This document shows, piece after piece, positions 1 to 5,112 of a DNA stretch of 5,792 nucleotides (position 1 is its first letter; the number at the start of each line of letters is the position of its first letter). Source of the DNA: PNKC01 sp038323265. GTDB taxonomy: Bacteria > Chloroflexota > Dehalococcoidia > Tepidiformales > Tepidiformaceae. Made by a program: the position numbers and the translations under genes. The stretch spans positions 1-5,792 of the forward strand of contig JBBQGT010000166.1 in assembly GCA_038323265.1 (NCBI GenBank), in the 5' to 3' direction. The notes under the pieces were generated by a model. It saw only the letters and a program-made list of their open reading frames with translations. It was not told the origin of the DNA and did not search any database.

Positions 1-390
1 ACCAAGTTCGAGGATCTTATTGCGTGGCAAAAGGCCAGAGTGCTCGCCCGCGACGTCTACTTCGCGACCCAGACGGGCCGATTTGCGAAAGACTTCGGCC
101 TGTCCGGCCAGATTCAACGCGCATGCTCGTCCGTGATGTGCAACATTGCCGAGGGGTTTGAGCGTGGCAGCCGGGCTGAATTCCACCAATTTCTGTCAAT
201 TGCGAAGGGGTCGTGTGCGGAGGTGCGCGCGCAGCTCTACCTTGCCCTGGATGTCGGTTACATCTCCGAAGAACAATTCTTCGCATTGCAAGCTAACGCC
301 AACGAGGTAGCACGGTTGGTGGCTGGCCTTCGAACGGCCGTGCAGAAGCAGCGTGATGCGCAACTCAAGGGGGCGTCCGTACGTGACTGA
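1..390 (+). CDS. Four-helix bundle protein (S23/IVP family), copy 1, 5'-truncated by window edge
   Basis: The frame is open from base 1 and reads TKFEDLIAWQKAR, the usual N-terminus of four-helix-bundle proteins related to those encoded in 23S rRNA intervening sequences (TIGR02436/PF05635), so only a few residues lie outside the window. An internal GTG at 40 gives a shorter ORF that would cut off the conserved FEDLxxWQKA helix and is not the start. The conserved segment NIAEGFERGS (about residues 48-57) is followed by the helix EFHQFLSIAKGSCAEVRAQL and the motif LDVGYI. At 129 visible residues it matches the family (about 115-135). These small proteins oligomerise as basic helical bundles and are suspected nucleic-acid binders; no molecular function is established. 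No rRNA is visible here. The TGA stop (388-390) is the first part of a tandem 7-mer array, and the coaE start codon overlaps the last codons. Confidence 0.9.
   Translation, partial: TKFEDLIAWQKARVLARDVYFATQTGRFAKDFGLSGQIQRACSSVMCNIAEGFERGSRAEFHQFLSIAKGSCAEVRAQLYLALDVGYISEEQFFALQANANEVARLVAGLRTAVQKQRDAQLKGASVRD
367..373 (+). promoter_or_regulatory. Ribosome binding site for coaE start at 383
   Basis: AAGGGGG differs from the consensus AAGGAGG at one position and lies 9 nt before GTG 383. The alternative in-frame starts GTG 353 and ATG 356 have no comparable purine run upstream. This site therefore favours GTG 383. It lies inside the coding region of the four-helix-bundle gene. Confidence 0.5.
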
Positions 391-1153
391 GTCCAGAGTC
401 CTGAGACCTGAGTCCTCGACGTGCCTTGTCATTGGGCTGGCTGGCACGATCGCTGCCGGCAAATCAACGGTTGGACAGATGCTTGCGGAGCGCGGGGCGA
501 CGCATTGTGATGCGGACAAGCTGGTACACCGGCTCTACGACCCGGGGACGCCCGGGTTCGAACGGGTGGTGGAGGCTTTCGGGACGGAAATCGTCGGCGA
601 CGATGGGTTTGTGGACCGGAAGCTGCTGGGCGCGAAGGTCTTCGGCAAGCCTGCCGAGATGTCACGGCTGACGAAGGCGATTGGCAGCATTACGGACGCC
701 GTACACGCGGAGATCACGAAGTGGCGTAAGACGCTTGGGCCAAACGATGTCGCTGTGATGGAAGCAGTGAACCTGATGGAAGCAGGCTACGCTCGCTGGT
801 GCGACCAGATGTGGCTGGTGGGTGTGGAGGACGCGATCGCGCTCCAGCGGCTGAGGGAGACGCGGGCGATGGGCGACGAGGAGGCGAGTCAGCGGTTGAA
901 GTCCATGCGGCCATTCGACCAGCGGCGACCGGGCGCGGATTGGGGCTACCTGAATAACGGCTCTCGCGAGGAGCTCGAGGCGGCAACGGTGGCGGAGCTC
1001 GGGCGGATCGTGGCGTTACACCGGGCTGGCGAGCTGCCGAGGTCGGTGTTCAACCGGTGGTGGGCGGAGCACCTGGACAAGAACCGGGCTGCGTTGGAAG
1101 CGGCAGGCGTGAAGTTACCATCGGATGAAGAGATGGCGGAACTGCGCCGATAA
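383..1153 (+). CDS. coaE: Dephospho-CoA kinase
   Basis: Catalyses the last step of coenzyme A synthesis, ATP-dependent 3'-phosphorylation of dephospho-CoA, in the cytoplasm. Counting from GTG 383, Walker A GTIAAGKS spans residues 21-28 and DADKLVH begins at residue 43. Residues 66-82 (FGTEIVGDDGFVDRKLL) are the typical CoaE block. MEAVNLMEAGYARWCDQMWLV stands for the beta-strand and LLxE region, and NNGSREEL (about 191-198) matches the family's late N-x-GS motif. Starts at 353/356 are also possible; 383 is preferred because of AAGGGGG 9 nt upstream. Either way residues before about 16 are encoded by a tandem repeat array, not by family sequence. At 256 aa it exceeds the usual roughly 200 aa: about 45 residues follow the core (HRAGELPRSVF onward), charged and probably helical, of unknown role. 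In the RLKSM stretch a Met stands where many CoaE proteins have Gln. It may be translationally coupled to the four-helix gene (8-nt overlap). Confidence 0.88.
   Translation: MTESRVLRPESSTCLVIGLAGTIAAGKSTVGQMLAERGATHCDADKLVHRLYDPGTPGFERVVEAFGTEIVGDDGFVDRKLLGAKVFGKPAEMSRLTKAIGSITDAVHAEITKWRKTLGPNDVAVMEAVNLMEAGYARWCDQMWLVGVEDAIALQRLRETRAMGDEEASQRLKSMRPFDQRRPGADWGYLNNGSREELEAATVAELGRIVALHRAGELPRSVFNRWWAEHLDKNRAALEAAGVKLPSDEEMAELRR
389..416. repeat. Four-unit 7-mer tandem array at the 3' end of four-helix gene copy 1
   Basis: Four consecutive 7-nt units read GAGTCCA, GAGTCCT, GAGACCT and GAGTCCT. The array starts inside the stop codon of the four-helix-bundle gene. It continues in frame through the 5' end of coaE, where it is translated as roughly ESRVLRPESS. 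The layout (four short units directly after the gene) matches the arm downstream of the second four-helix gene at 4146-4177, but the sequence differs. The expected complementary arm upstream of this gene lies outside the window and cannot be checked. Confidence 0.75.
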
Positions 1154-1316
1154 AGTCTGGGTTCCGTGCGGGCTGGCTGGTTTGCGCGCCGACCGGGCGA
1201 CGCTCTGGCAGCGAACAAGAGCGTGGCATTCGTCCGCTCCCGCTAGTCGCGGTACTGACTCGGGCATCCCTGGTCTTGCCACTGTGGTTCCGGTGGAGGA
1301 CTGCTTGGACCTGGCG

Positions 1317-1345
1317 TTGCCGAACGGGGCTGCCCAGCCTAGGAT
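1317..1345 (+). promoter_or_regulatory. Weak candidate promoter for the dehydratase pair
   Basis: TTGCCG (1317-1322) and TAGGAT (1340-1345) are separated by 17 nt; each matches the sigma-70 consensus at four of six positions. Transcription would begin about 25 nt before ATG 1376. The rest of the 222-nt gap after coaE shows no clear terminator or gene. In GC-rich DNA such partial matches arise by chance, so this is only a candidate. Confidence 0.22.
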
Positions 1346-1375
1346 TCGGGCCATCACGATCTTTTGAGGAGACCC

Positions 1376-1852
1376 ATGGCCGAAGGCTTTGAATTCCCAG
1401 TCGACCGCACGCAGGTGATGCTGTTTGCGCGGTCGTTGCTCGACATCCGTCCGGAGTATTCGGACCCGAACGACCCGGCGACGAAGGCTGTTGGTGGCAT
1501 GGTTGTGCCGCCAACCTTCGTGCAGTGCAGCGCGCACTGGCAGCCGGATTACGGGCTGGATCTGACACGTCCGCGGAAGGGACCCGCGCCGGCGCATCGC
1601 GGCGACGGGGGCGGCGGCGGTTTGGGCCGCGGCCTGCACGCCGAGCAGCACTACGAATACCACCAGCCGGTCCACGAGGGCGACACGCTGACGGTGACGA
1701 GCCGTCCCGGCAATCGCTGGGAGAAGGAAGGGCGCCGCGGCGGCAAGCTGATGTTCAGCGAGTCGATCACGGAGTATCGCAACCAGGATGGCGTGCTGTG
1801 CGTCACCGCAACTTCGGTCGGTGTGCAGACCGAAAAAGCTGTCGAGCAATAG
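1376..1852 (+). CDS. MaoC-like dehydratase, N-terminal-type (FAS1-like) hot-dog subunit
   Basis: A 158-aa single hot-dog domain protein of the MaoC_dehydrat_N/FAS1-like dehydratase type. The visible family pattern is VVPPTFV (residues 43-49), then LHAEQHYEYHQPVHEGDTLTV (about 87-107), the usual substrate-tunnel helix and following strand, and a last strand ending TATSVGVQTEKAV. It lacks the G-D-x-N-P-x-H hydratase motif, which its downstream partner carries. The two therefore probably form a heterodimer in which this subunit builds the acyl-chain pocket, as in mycobacterial HadA-HadB-type dehydratases. ATG 1376 is chosen because GAGGAG (1366-1371) lies 4 nt upstream; an upstream TTG at 1364 would overlap that site. 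A glycine-rich insertion (GDGGGGGLGRG, about 76-86) sits just before the central helix. The partner gene starts 11 nt after the stop, so the two form an operon. The exact substrate cannot be read from sequence. Confidence 0.85.
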   Translation: MAEGFEFPVDRTQVMLFARSLLDIRPEYSDPNDPATKAVGGMVVPPTFVQCSAHWQPDYGLDLTRPRKGPAPAHRGDGGGGGLGRGLHAEQHYEYHQPVHEGDTLTVTSRPGNRWEKEGRRGGKLMFSESITEYRNQDGVLCVTATSVGVQTEKAVEQ

Positions 1853-1863
1853 GAGGCCGAATA

Positions 1864-2253
1864 GTGACGCTTAAAGTTGGAGATACCCACGAGGCGGTTG
1901 TGATCGAGAAGGTGAACCGTACGCACATCGTTAAATATGCTGGGGCGAGCGGTGACTTCAATCCGCTGCACCACGATGACACGGCTGCCCAGGGGTTGGC
2001 CGGCTACCCATCGGTGTTCGCGCACGGGATGCTTTCGATGGGGCTTACTGGCCGGATGCTCACTGACTGGCTGGGCCCGGTGGCGCTGAAGAAGTACGGC
2101 GTTCGCTTCACCAAGCAGGTGTGGCCTGGCGATACGCTGACCGCCAAGGGCGAAGTGACCGCGATCAATGACGGCGTGGCGACGATTAAGGTTGTCACCA
2201 CGAACCAGAATGGCGAGTCCGTCGTGGAGGGCGAGGCGCAGGCGGCGGTGTAG
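1864..2253 (+). CDS. MaoC family dehydratase/hydratase, catalytic subunit
   Basis: A 129-aa hot-dog protein of the MaoC/(R)-specific enoyl hydratase family. The complete hydratase-2 signature is visible: Y25-A-G-A-S-G-D31-F-N33-P-L-H36, followed by Ala at the expected spacing. D31 and H36 are the predicted catalytic pair that adds or removes water at the 2,3 bond of an acyl thioester. FAHGMLSMGL (about 52-61) is the conserved helix, and VRFTKQVWPGDTL (80-92) the following strand. The start is GTG 1864, preceded by a perfect AGGAGG (1851-1856) at 7-nt spacing that overlaps the stop codon of the previous gene. The longer frame upstream is a shadow of that gene. With the MaoC-N partner this looks like a HadAB-type two-subunit 3-hydroxyacyl dehydratase for fatty-acid or acyl-CoA metabolism. 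ACP versus CoA substrate is unresolved. Confidence 0.88.
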   Translation: MTLKVGDTHEAVVIEKVNRTHIVKYAGASGDFNPLHHDDTAAQGLAGYPSVFAHGMLSMGLTGRMLTDWLGPVALKKYGVRFTKQVWPGDTLTAKGEVTAINDGVATIKVVTTNQNGESVVEGEAQAAV

Positions 2254-2273
2254 ACCCGGCGATCACTGCTCAG

Positions 2274-2316
2274 AAATGCGAAAAGGCGGTGGCTTGATAC
2301 CACCGCCTTTGCATTT
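2274..2316. terminator. Bidirectional hairpin terminator between convergent units
   Basis: An 11-bp perfect stem, AAAGGCGGTGG (2282-2292) with CCACCGCCTTT (2300-2310), closes a 7-nt loop. A further 6-bp helix, AAATGC (2274-2279) with GCATTT (2311-2316), extends it past a 2-nt bulge. It lies 20 nt after the MaoC stop and 15 nt after the thrS stop. The A-rich left and T-rich right flanks of the stem let it work in both directions, although neither side has a long U-run. Confidence 0.8.
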
Positions 2317-2331
2317 CGTTGCCGATGACAG

Positions 2332-4125
2332 TTACGCCGTGGGCACGTCGGGCGCGAGCGCCTTGCTATCGCGCTCTTCCCGGAGGCGTTCAACTATCGC
2401 GCTGACTGACGTGGAGCCGAGGTCGCCGCCGCCGCGGACGCGGACAGCAGCTGCTTTTGCCTCGGCCTCGCGGTCTCCGACAACGAGCATGTACGGCACC
2501 TTCTTCAGTTGGGCGTCGCGGATCTTGCCCTGCATGCGTTCGTTGCGAGAGTCGACTTCGACGCGCAGCTTCGCCTTCCGCAGTTCGGCGGCAACTTCGT
2601 TGGCGTATTCCACGTGGCGGTCGGCGATTGGGATGACAACCGCCTGGACGGGCGAGAGCCAGAGCGGGAAGTTGCCTTCGTATTCCTCTATAAGGAGGGC
2701 GACCATGCGTTCCATGGTGGCGATGACGCCGCGGTGGACGATGATCGGCTGGTGGCGCTCGCCGTCCTCACCGACGTATTCGAGGTCAAACTGGGCGGGC
2801 AGGTGGAAGTCCACCTGGATGGTGACGAGGGTTTCATGGTGGCCAGCGGCCGTTTTGAACTGGACGTCGATCTTCGGCCCATAGAACGCGGCTTCGCCTT
2901 TCTCCTCCGTGAATTCGAGGCCGACCCTCTGCAGGACTTGGCGTAGAAGCGCTTCGCCCTTCTTCCACATTGGGGGGTTATCGACGTACTTTTCCGTGTC
3001 CTCGGGGTCACCGAGGGAGAGACGGTAGCTGTAATCCTTGAGGCCGAGCGTCGCGTAGACCTCCTCCATGAATCGGAGGACGCCCTCGACTTCGGATTCG
3101 ACCTGGGCGATATCGGCGCAGAAGATGTGCGCGTCGTTGAGAGTCATGATGCGGACGCGGCTCATGCCGGAGACTTGCCCGGACTTTTCCCAGCGGTGCA
3201 TGTTGCCCAATTCGGCGATGCGGATCGGAAGTTCACGGTAGGAGTGGAGGCCGTCGGCGAAAACCATGATGTGGCTCGGGCAGTTCATGGGGCGAAGTAC
3301 GTACTCTTCGCCGTCGCGCTCCATGATCGGGTACATCGCCTCCTGATAGTGATCCCAGTGGCCGGAGCGGATGAAGAGTTCGCGCTTTGCGACTGCTGGC
3401 GTTATGACGTGCTGGTAGCCGCGAGCGATCTCTTCATCCACGATCCAGCGCTCGAGTTCGCGGCGAATGGTGGCGCCGGCGGGGAGCCAGATGACGTGGC
3501 CTGGCCCGATCTCTTCGTAGAGGGCGAAGAGGCCGAGTTCGCGGCCGATGCGGCGGTGGTCCCGGCGGCGGGCGTCCTCAAGCTGCTGCTCGTAGGCATC
3601 GAGTTCGGCCTGCGTTTCGAAAAGGATGCCGTAGATGCGCTGCAGCTGCGGGTTTTTCTCACTGCCTCGCCAGTAGGCGCCGGCGATGCTGGCGAGCTTG
3701 AAGGCTGGGATTTCGCCGGTGTCGTTGACGTGTCCGCCGCGGCAGAGGTCGGTGAAATTGGCATGCGTGCACTGCGTGACGTTGCCTTCTTCAAGGTCTT
3801 TGAGGAGGTCCAACTTGAAGGGCTGGGTGGCCCAGCGTTCCTCTGCTTCCGTCTTCGTGAGCGAGGACATGACGAACGGGTGCCTGCGGGCGATCGACTG
3901 ACGCATGCGCTCTTCGAGCCAGACGAGGTCGTCGACCGTGAGGGGCCGCGGGAGGCGGAAGTCGTAGTAAAAGCCGGTATCGATGGGCGGCCCGATGCCG
4001 AGCTCCGCTTCGGGCATGAGTTCGACCATCGCCTCGGCGAGGACGTGGGCTGCGGAATGGCGCATGCGAGACACGCGGTCGTCCTTGGGGAGGGCGGATA
4101 GGTCTACGTGGGGTTCGTTTGGCAT
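2332..4125 (-). CDS. thrS: Threonine--tRNA ligase (TGS-less)
   Basis: Charges tRNA-Thr with threonine in the cytoplasm. The product is 597 aa. The editing domain starts almost at once: HSAAH (H23, H27) and CRGGH (C128, H132) form the post-transfer editing site that removes mischarged serine. The class II catalytic core carries the three zinc ligands expected in ThrRS: C282 (MNCPSH), H333 (NDAHIFC) and H464 (VHRG). Motif 2 is RIAELGNMHRWE (302-313). Motif 3 includes R473 (ATMERMVALL). The C-terminal anticodon-binding domain runs from about 490 (PLWLSPVQAVVIPI onward). The N-terminal TGS domain of about 60 aa found in E. coli ThrRS is absent. Core changes from the usual consensus are MNCPGH to MNCPSH, GFTQDDAH to IMTLNDAH, and HRAxxGS to HRGVIAT. 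ATG 4125 is supported by AAGGGAG (4137-4131). Expression is predicted to depend on the T-box upstream, with a four-helix-bundle gene lying between them. Confidence 0.97.
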   Translation of the reverse strand: MPNEPHVDLSALPKDDRVSRMRHSAAHVLAEAMVELMPEAELGIGPPIDTGFYYDFRLPRPLTVDDLVWLEERMRQSIARRHPFVMSSLTKTEAEERWATQPFKLDLLKDLEEGNVTQCTHANFTDLCRGGHVNDTGEIPAFKLASIAGAYWRGSEKNPQLQRIYGILFETQAELDAYEQQLEDARRRDHRRIGRELGLFALYEEIGPGHVIWLPAGATIRRELERWIVDEEIARGYQHVITPAVAKRELFIRSGHWDHYQEAMYPIMERDGEEYVLRPMNCPSHIMVFADGLHSYRELPIRIAELGNMHRWEKSGQVSGMSRVRIMTLNDAHIFCADIAQVESEVEGVLRFMEEVYATLGLKDYSYRLSLGDPEDTEKYVDNPPMWKKGEALLRQVLQRVGLEFTEEKGEAAFYGPKIDVQFKTAAGHHETLVTIQVDFHLPAQFDLEYVGEDGERHQPIIVHRGVIATMERMVALLIEEYEGNFPLWLSPVQAVVIPIADRHVEYANEVAAELRKAKLRVEVDSRNERMQGKIRDAQLKKVPYMLVVGDREAEAKAAAVRVRGGGDLGSTSVSAIVERLREERDSKALAPDVPTA

Positions 4126-4145
4126 GGTGGCTCCCTTTCGAAGTG

Positions 4146-4177
4146 TCGGAGTATCGGGGTGTCGGGGTGTCGGAGTA
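4146..4177. repeat. Left terminal arm of the four-helix cassette (four 8-mers)
   Basis: Four tandem 8-nt units on the + strand: TCGGAGTA, TCGGGGTG, TCGGGGTG, TCGGAGTA. The arm begins 2 nt beyond the stop codon of the leftward four-helix gene and ends 8 nt before the thrS ribosome binding site. It is the imperfect inverted complement of the arm at 4566-4596. The first and last units are exact complements of the corresponding units there. Confidence 0.85.
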
Positions 4178-4179
4178 GG

Positions 4180-4584
4180 TCAGGTCCTTGGCTTCACCGT
4201 CCATCGGTCGGCTCCATCGATCATCGCGACGAGTTGGGCGAGGATGCCGTCGTAGTCCCGCGTTAACGCGTGTTCACGTTCGGGACGGAGGTAGCCGCAG
4301 CGCACCGCGAGTTCGAGCCAGACTTGGGTTTCGGCGGCCTCGGATTCGGCGTCGCTGAGCTTGGCGATAAAGGCCTGGCGATAGCGTCGCTTGCGCCACG
4401 CCTCTGCGAGGTTCGCGCAAACGGAACGAGACGAGCGCCTGATCTGGTCCACCATTGAGTAGCGCTCCTCGGACGGGAACGTTTTCGTGAGTTCGAAGAC
4501 GGCCATTGCCGCCTCAATCGCCTGTTTATAGACGGTGAGTTCGCGGTAGCTTTGAACAAACCCGGTACTCCGAGACTCCGACAC
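4180..4584 (-). CDS. Four-helix bundle protein (S23/IVP family), copy 2
   Basis: A 134-aa protein with the family core SYRELTVYKQA (12-22), QIRRSSRSVCANLAEAW (47-63, the NIAEG equivalent NLAEA), FIAKLSDAESEAAETQVWLELAVRCGYL (72-99) and a final helix to about 123. Its sequence differs greatly from copy 1, so the two are separate subfamilies and not a recent duplication. The only start before the conserved core is GTG 4584, since a stop lies in frame two codons upstream. That GTG lies inside the flanking repeat arm, and the first residues, SESRST, are translated repeat. The gene lies in the same direction as thrS, 54 nt upstream of it, and in the same reading frame with one TGA between. Lying downstream of a T-box terminator, it should be transcribed when threonine charging is low. 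Molecular function is unknown; the family is basic and thought to bind nucleic acid or partner proteins. Confidence 0.9.
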   Translation of the reverse strand: MSESRSTGFVQSYRELTVYKQAIEAAMAVFELTKTFPSEERYSMVDQIRRSSRSVCANLAEAWRKRRYRQAFIAKLSDAESEAAETQVWLELAVRCGYLRPEREHALTRDYDGILAQLVAMIDGADRWTVKPRT

Positions 4585-4596
4585 TCCCTACTCCGA
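4566..4596. repeat. Right terminal arm of the four-helix cassette (four 7-8-mers)
   Basis: On the + strand: TACTCCGA, GACTCCGA, CACTCCC (one base short), TACTCCGA. It is the inverted partner of the arm at 4146-4177. Read leftward, it holds the GTG start codon (4584-4582) of the four-helix gene. Its outer edge is 7 nt from the U-run of the T-box terminator. Confidence 0.85.
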
Positions 4597-4603
4597 TACA
4601 CAC

Positions 4604-4640
4604 AAAAATGCGCCTCTGTCGCAGGGACGAGAGACGCACT
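4604..4640 (-). terminator. T-box intrinsic terminator
   Basis: Read leftward, TGCGTCTCT (4638-4630) pairs with AGAGGCGCA (4617-4609), nine pairs including one G-U. This is followed directly by TTTTT (4608-4604). The 5' arm overlaps bases that pair with the T-box sequence in the antiterminator, so the two folds exclude each other. Confidence 0.85.
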
Positions 4641-4863
4641 CCGTGGTTCCACCTTGCTTCTCCGCGGCGCCGGGAATGCGGCCGCAGACTCGAAGGGCCG
4701 TTAACGGAGCCAACCGTGCTCGCCTATCGTCTCCATGAGGAGCGATTCGGGAGCAGGCTCGCGGGTGGTTTTCGTTCGCCTGGTATCGCGCTTGCAGCCT
4801 GTGGCGCGAATCTCTGGGTGCGGCGGACTACTCGTCCCGGTCAAAGCCGTTGCTATTCAGTTG
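4604..4863 (-). ncRNA. T-box riboswitch leader, predicted threonine-responsive
   Basis: Read leftward, the RNA has T-box landmarks in order. GGGACGAGTAGTCC (about 4838-4825) opens stem I. A distal hairpin CGCGC/GCGCG lies near 4807-4787, and a lower stem CGGGA/TCCCG pairs 4839-4835 with 4752-4748. A stem II/IIA-B region has GATAGGCG, then ACGG/CCGT and GTTAACGGCC (about 4728-4696). A GC hairpin (GCGGC/GCCGC, about 4685-4663) fits stem III. The T-box core TGGAACCACGG is at 4651-4641. In the antiterminator GCAAGG (4657-4652) pairs with CCCTGC (4626-4621), and ACGGAG (4644-4639) with CTCTCGT with one bulge. The likely specifier is ACC at 4769-4767, a threonine codon followed by A. TGGA implies a tRNA with U at position 73, as in some bacterial tRNA-Thr. 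Uncharged tRNA-Thr should stabilise antitermination and switch on the four-helix gene and thrS. Specifier placement is the least certain part. Confidence 0.85.
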
Positions 4864-4869
4864 CTTGCG

Positions 4870-4899
4870 ATAGTAGCACACGGCGTGGGCGATTCTGAA
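4870..4899 (-). promoter_or_regulatory. Candidate promoter for the T-box/thrS unit
   Basis: Read leftward, TTCAGA (4899-4894) and TACTAT (4875-4870) are 18 nt apart. A TG dinucleotide one base before the -10 box gives an extended -10. Transcription would start near 4863, just ahead of stem I of the T-box, which fits the leader's expected 5' end. Confidence 0.5.
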
Positions 4900-4924
4900 G
4901 ACGTTCCGATGGTGGACCACAGGA

Positions 4925-4954
4925 TTGGCGCTTGGGGTGGTGCGTGGGTATCCT
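4925..4954 (+). promoter_or_regulatory. Candidate promoter for tRNA-Val
   Basis: TTGGCG (4925-4930) and TATCCT (4949-4954) are 18 nt apart, each four of six to consensus. Predicted initiation about 7 nt downstream falls just before the tRNA at 4968. It is divergent from the T-box promoter in a gap of about 100 nt. Confidence 0.35.
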
Positions 4955-4967
4955 GTGGATTCCGCGG

Positions 4968-5044
4968 GGGCGGTTAGCTCAGTTGGTTAGAGCGCGTCGT
5001 TGACATCGACGAGGTCACTGGTTCGAATCCAGTATCGCCCACCA
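4968..5044 (+). tRNA. tRNA-Val (anticodon GAC)
   Basis: A full cloverleaf can be drawn. The acceptor stem is GGGCGGT (4968-4974) with ATCGCCC (5034-5040), including one G-U pair. The D stem is GCTC/GAGC, and the anticodon stem CGTCG/CGACG holds loop TTGACAT with anticodon GAC at 5002-5004. The variable loop is AGGTC. The T stem ACTGG/CCAGT has loop TTCGAAT. Discriminator A is at 5041 and CCA is encoded at 5042-5044. It reads GUC and GUU valine codons. Confidence 0.97.
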
Positions 5045-5112
5045 TCTTAGGCATCCGAGTAGGCGTTTTACCCAGTTACTCGAGAGCAGCCGACGAGAGG
5101 ACTCCCAGTCCT

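Larger units (their letters stand above)
4146..4596 (-). mobile_element. Putative IVP cassette: four-helix gene between inverted short-repeat arms
   Basis: A 451-bp unit consists of one four-helix-bundle gene and two flanking arms, each of four tandem 7-8-nt units, in inverted orientation. Seen directly: the arms are complementary over about 31 bp with identical outer units, the gene fills nearly all the space between, and the unit splits a T-box leader from its synthetase gene. In known 23S rRNA intervening sequences a related ORF can be enclosed by a long stem cut by RNase III. It is inferred that this is the same kind of element in a protein-gene leader, moved by functions supplied elsewhere, since it encodes no transposase or reverse transcriptase. 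No clear target-site duplication is visible. Confidence 0.5.

Noticed and set aside
1..390. Intervening sequence inside a 23S rRNA gene
   Set aside because: No rRNA sequence is present beside either four-helix gene; the neighbours are protein genes and a T-box leader.
1125..1367. 80-codon + strand ORF in the gap after coaE
   Set aside because: It begins inside coaE in another frame, has no good ribosome binding site, shows no recognisable motif, and runs into the dehydratase ribosome binding site.
1115..1849. 244-codon - strand ORF across the coaE-maoC gap and the first dehydratase gene
   Set aside because: It is antisense to a recognisable MaoC-N gene and its translation shows no conserved motif.
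3127..4101. 324-codon + strand ORF antisense to thrS
   Set aside because: It lies wholly opposite a well-supported thrS and its low-complexity Val/Glu/Ala/Asp-rich translation has no family motif. GC-rich coding strands commonly leave such open antisense frames.
4180..4584. Avd accessory protein of a diversity-generating retroelement
   Set aside because: Avd has the same fold, but no reverse transcriptase, template repeat or variable repeat is visible near either four-helix gene.
4146..4596. Short repeat arrays as a CRISPR or REP locus
   Set aside because: The units are 7-8 nt with no spacers, only four per arm, and the two arms are inverted around a coding gene.
4608..4977. Two overlapping + strand ORFs over the T-box region
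   Set aside because: The region is explained base by base as a T-box leader on the other strand; the translations have no motif.
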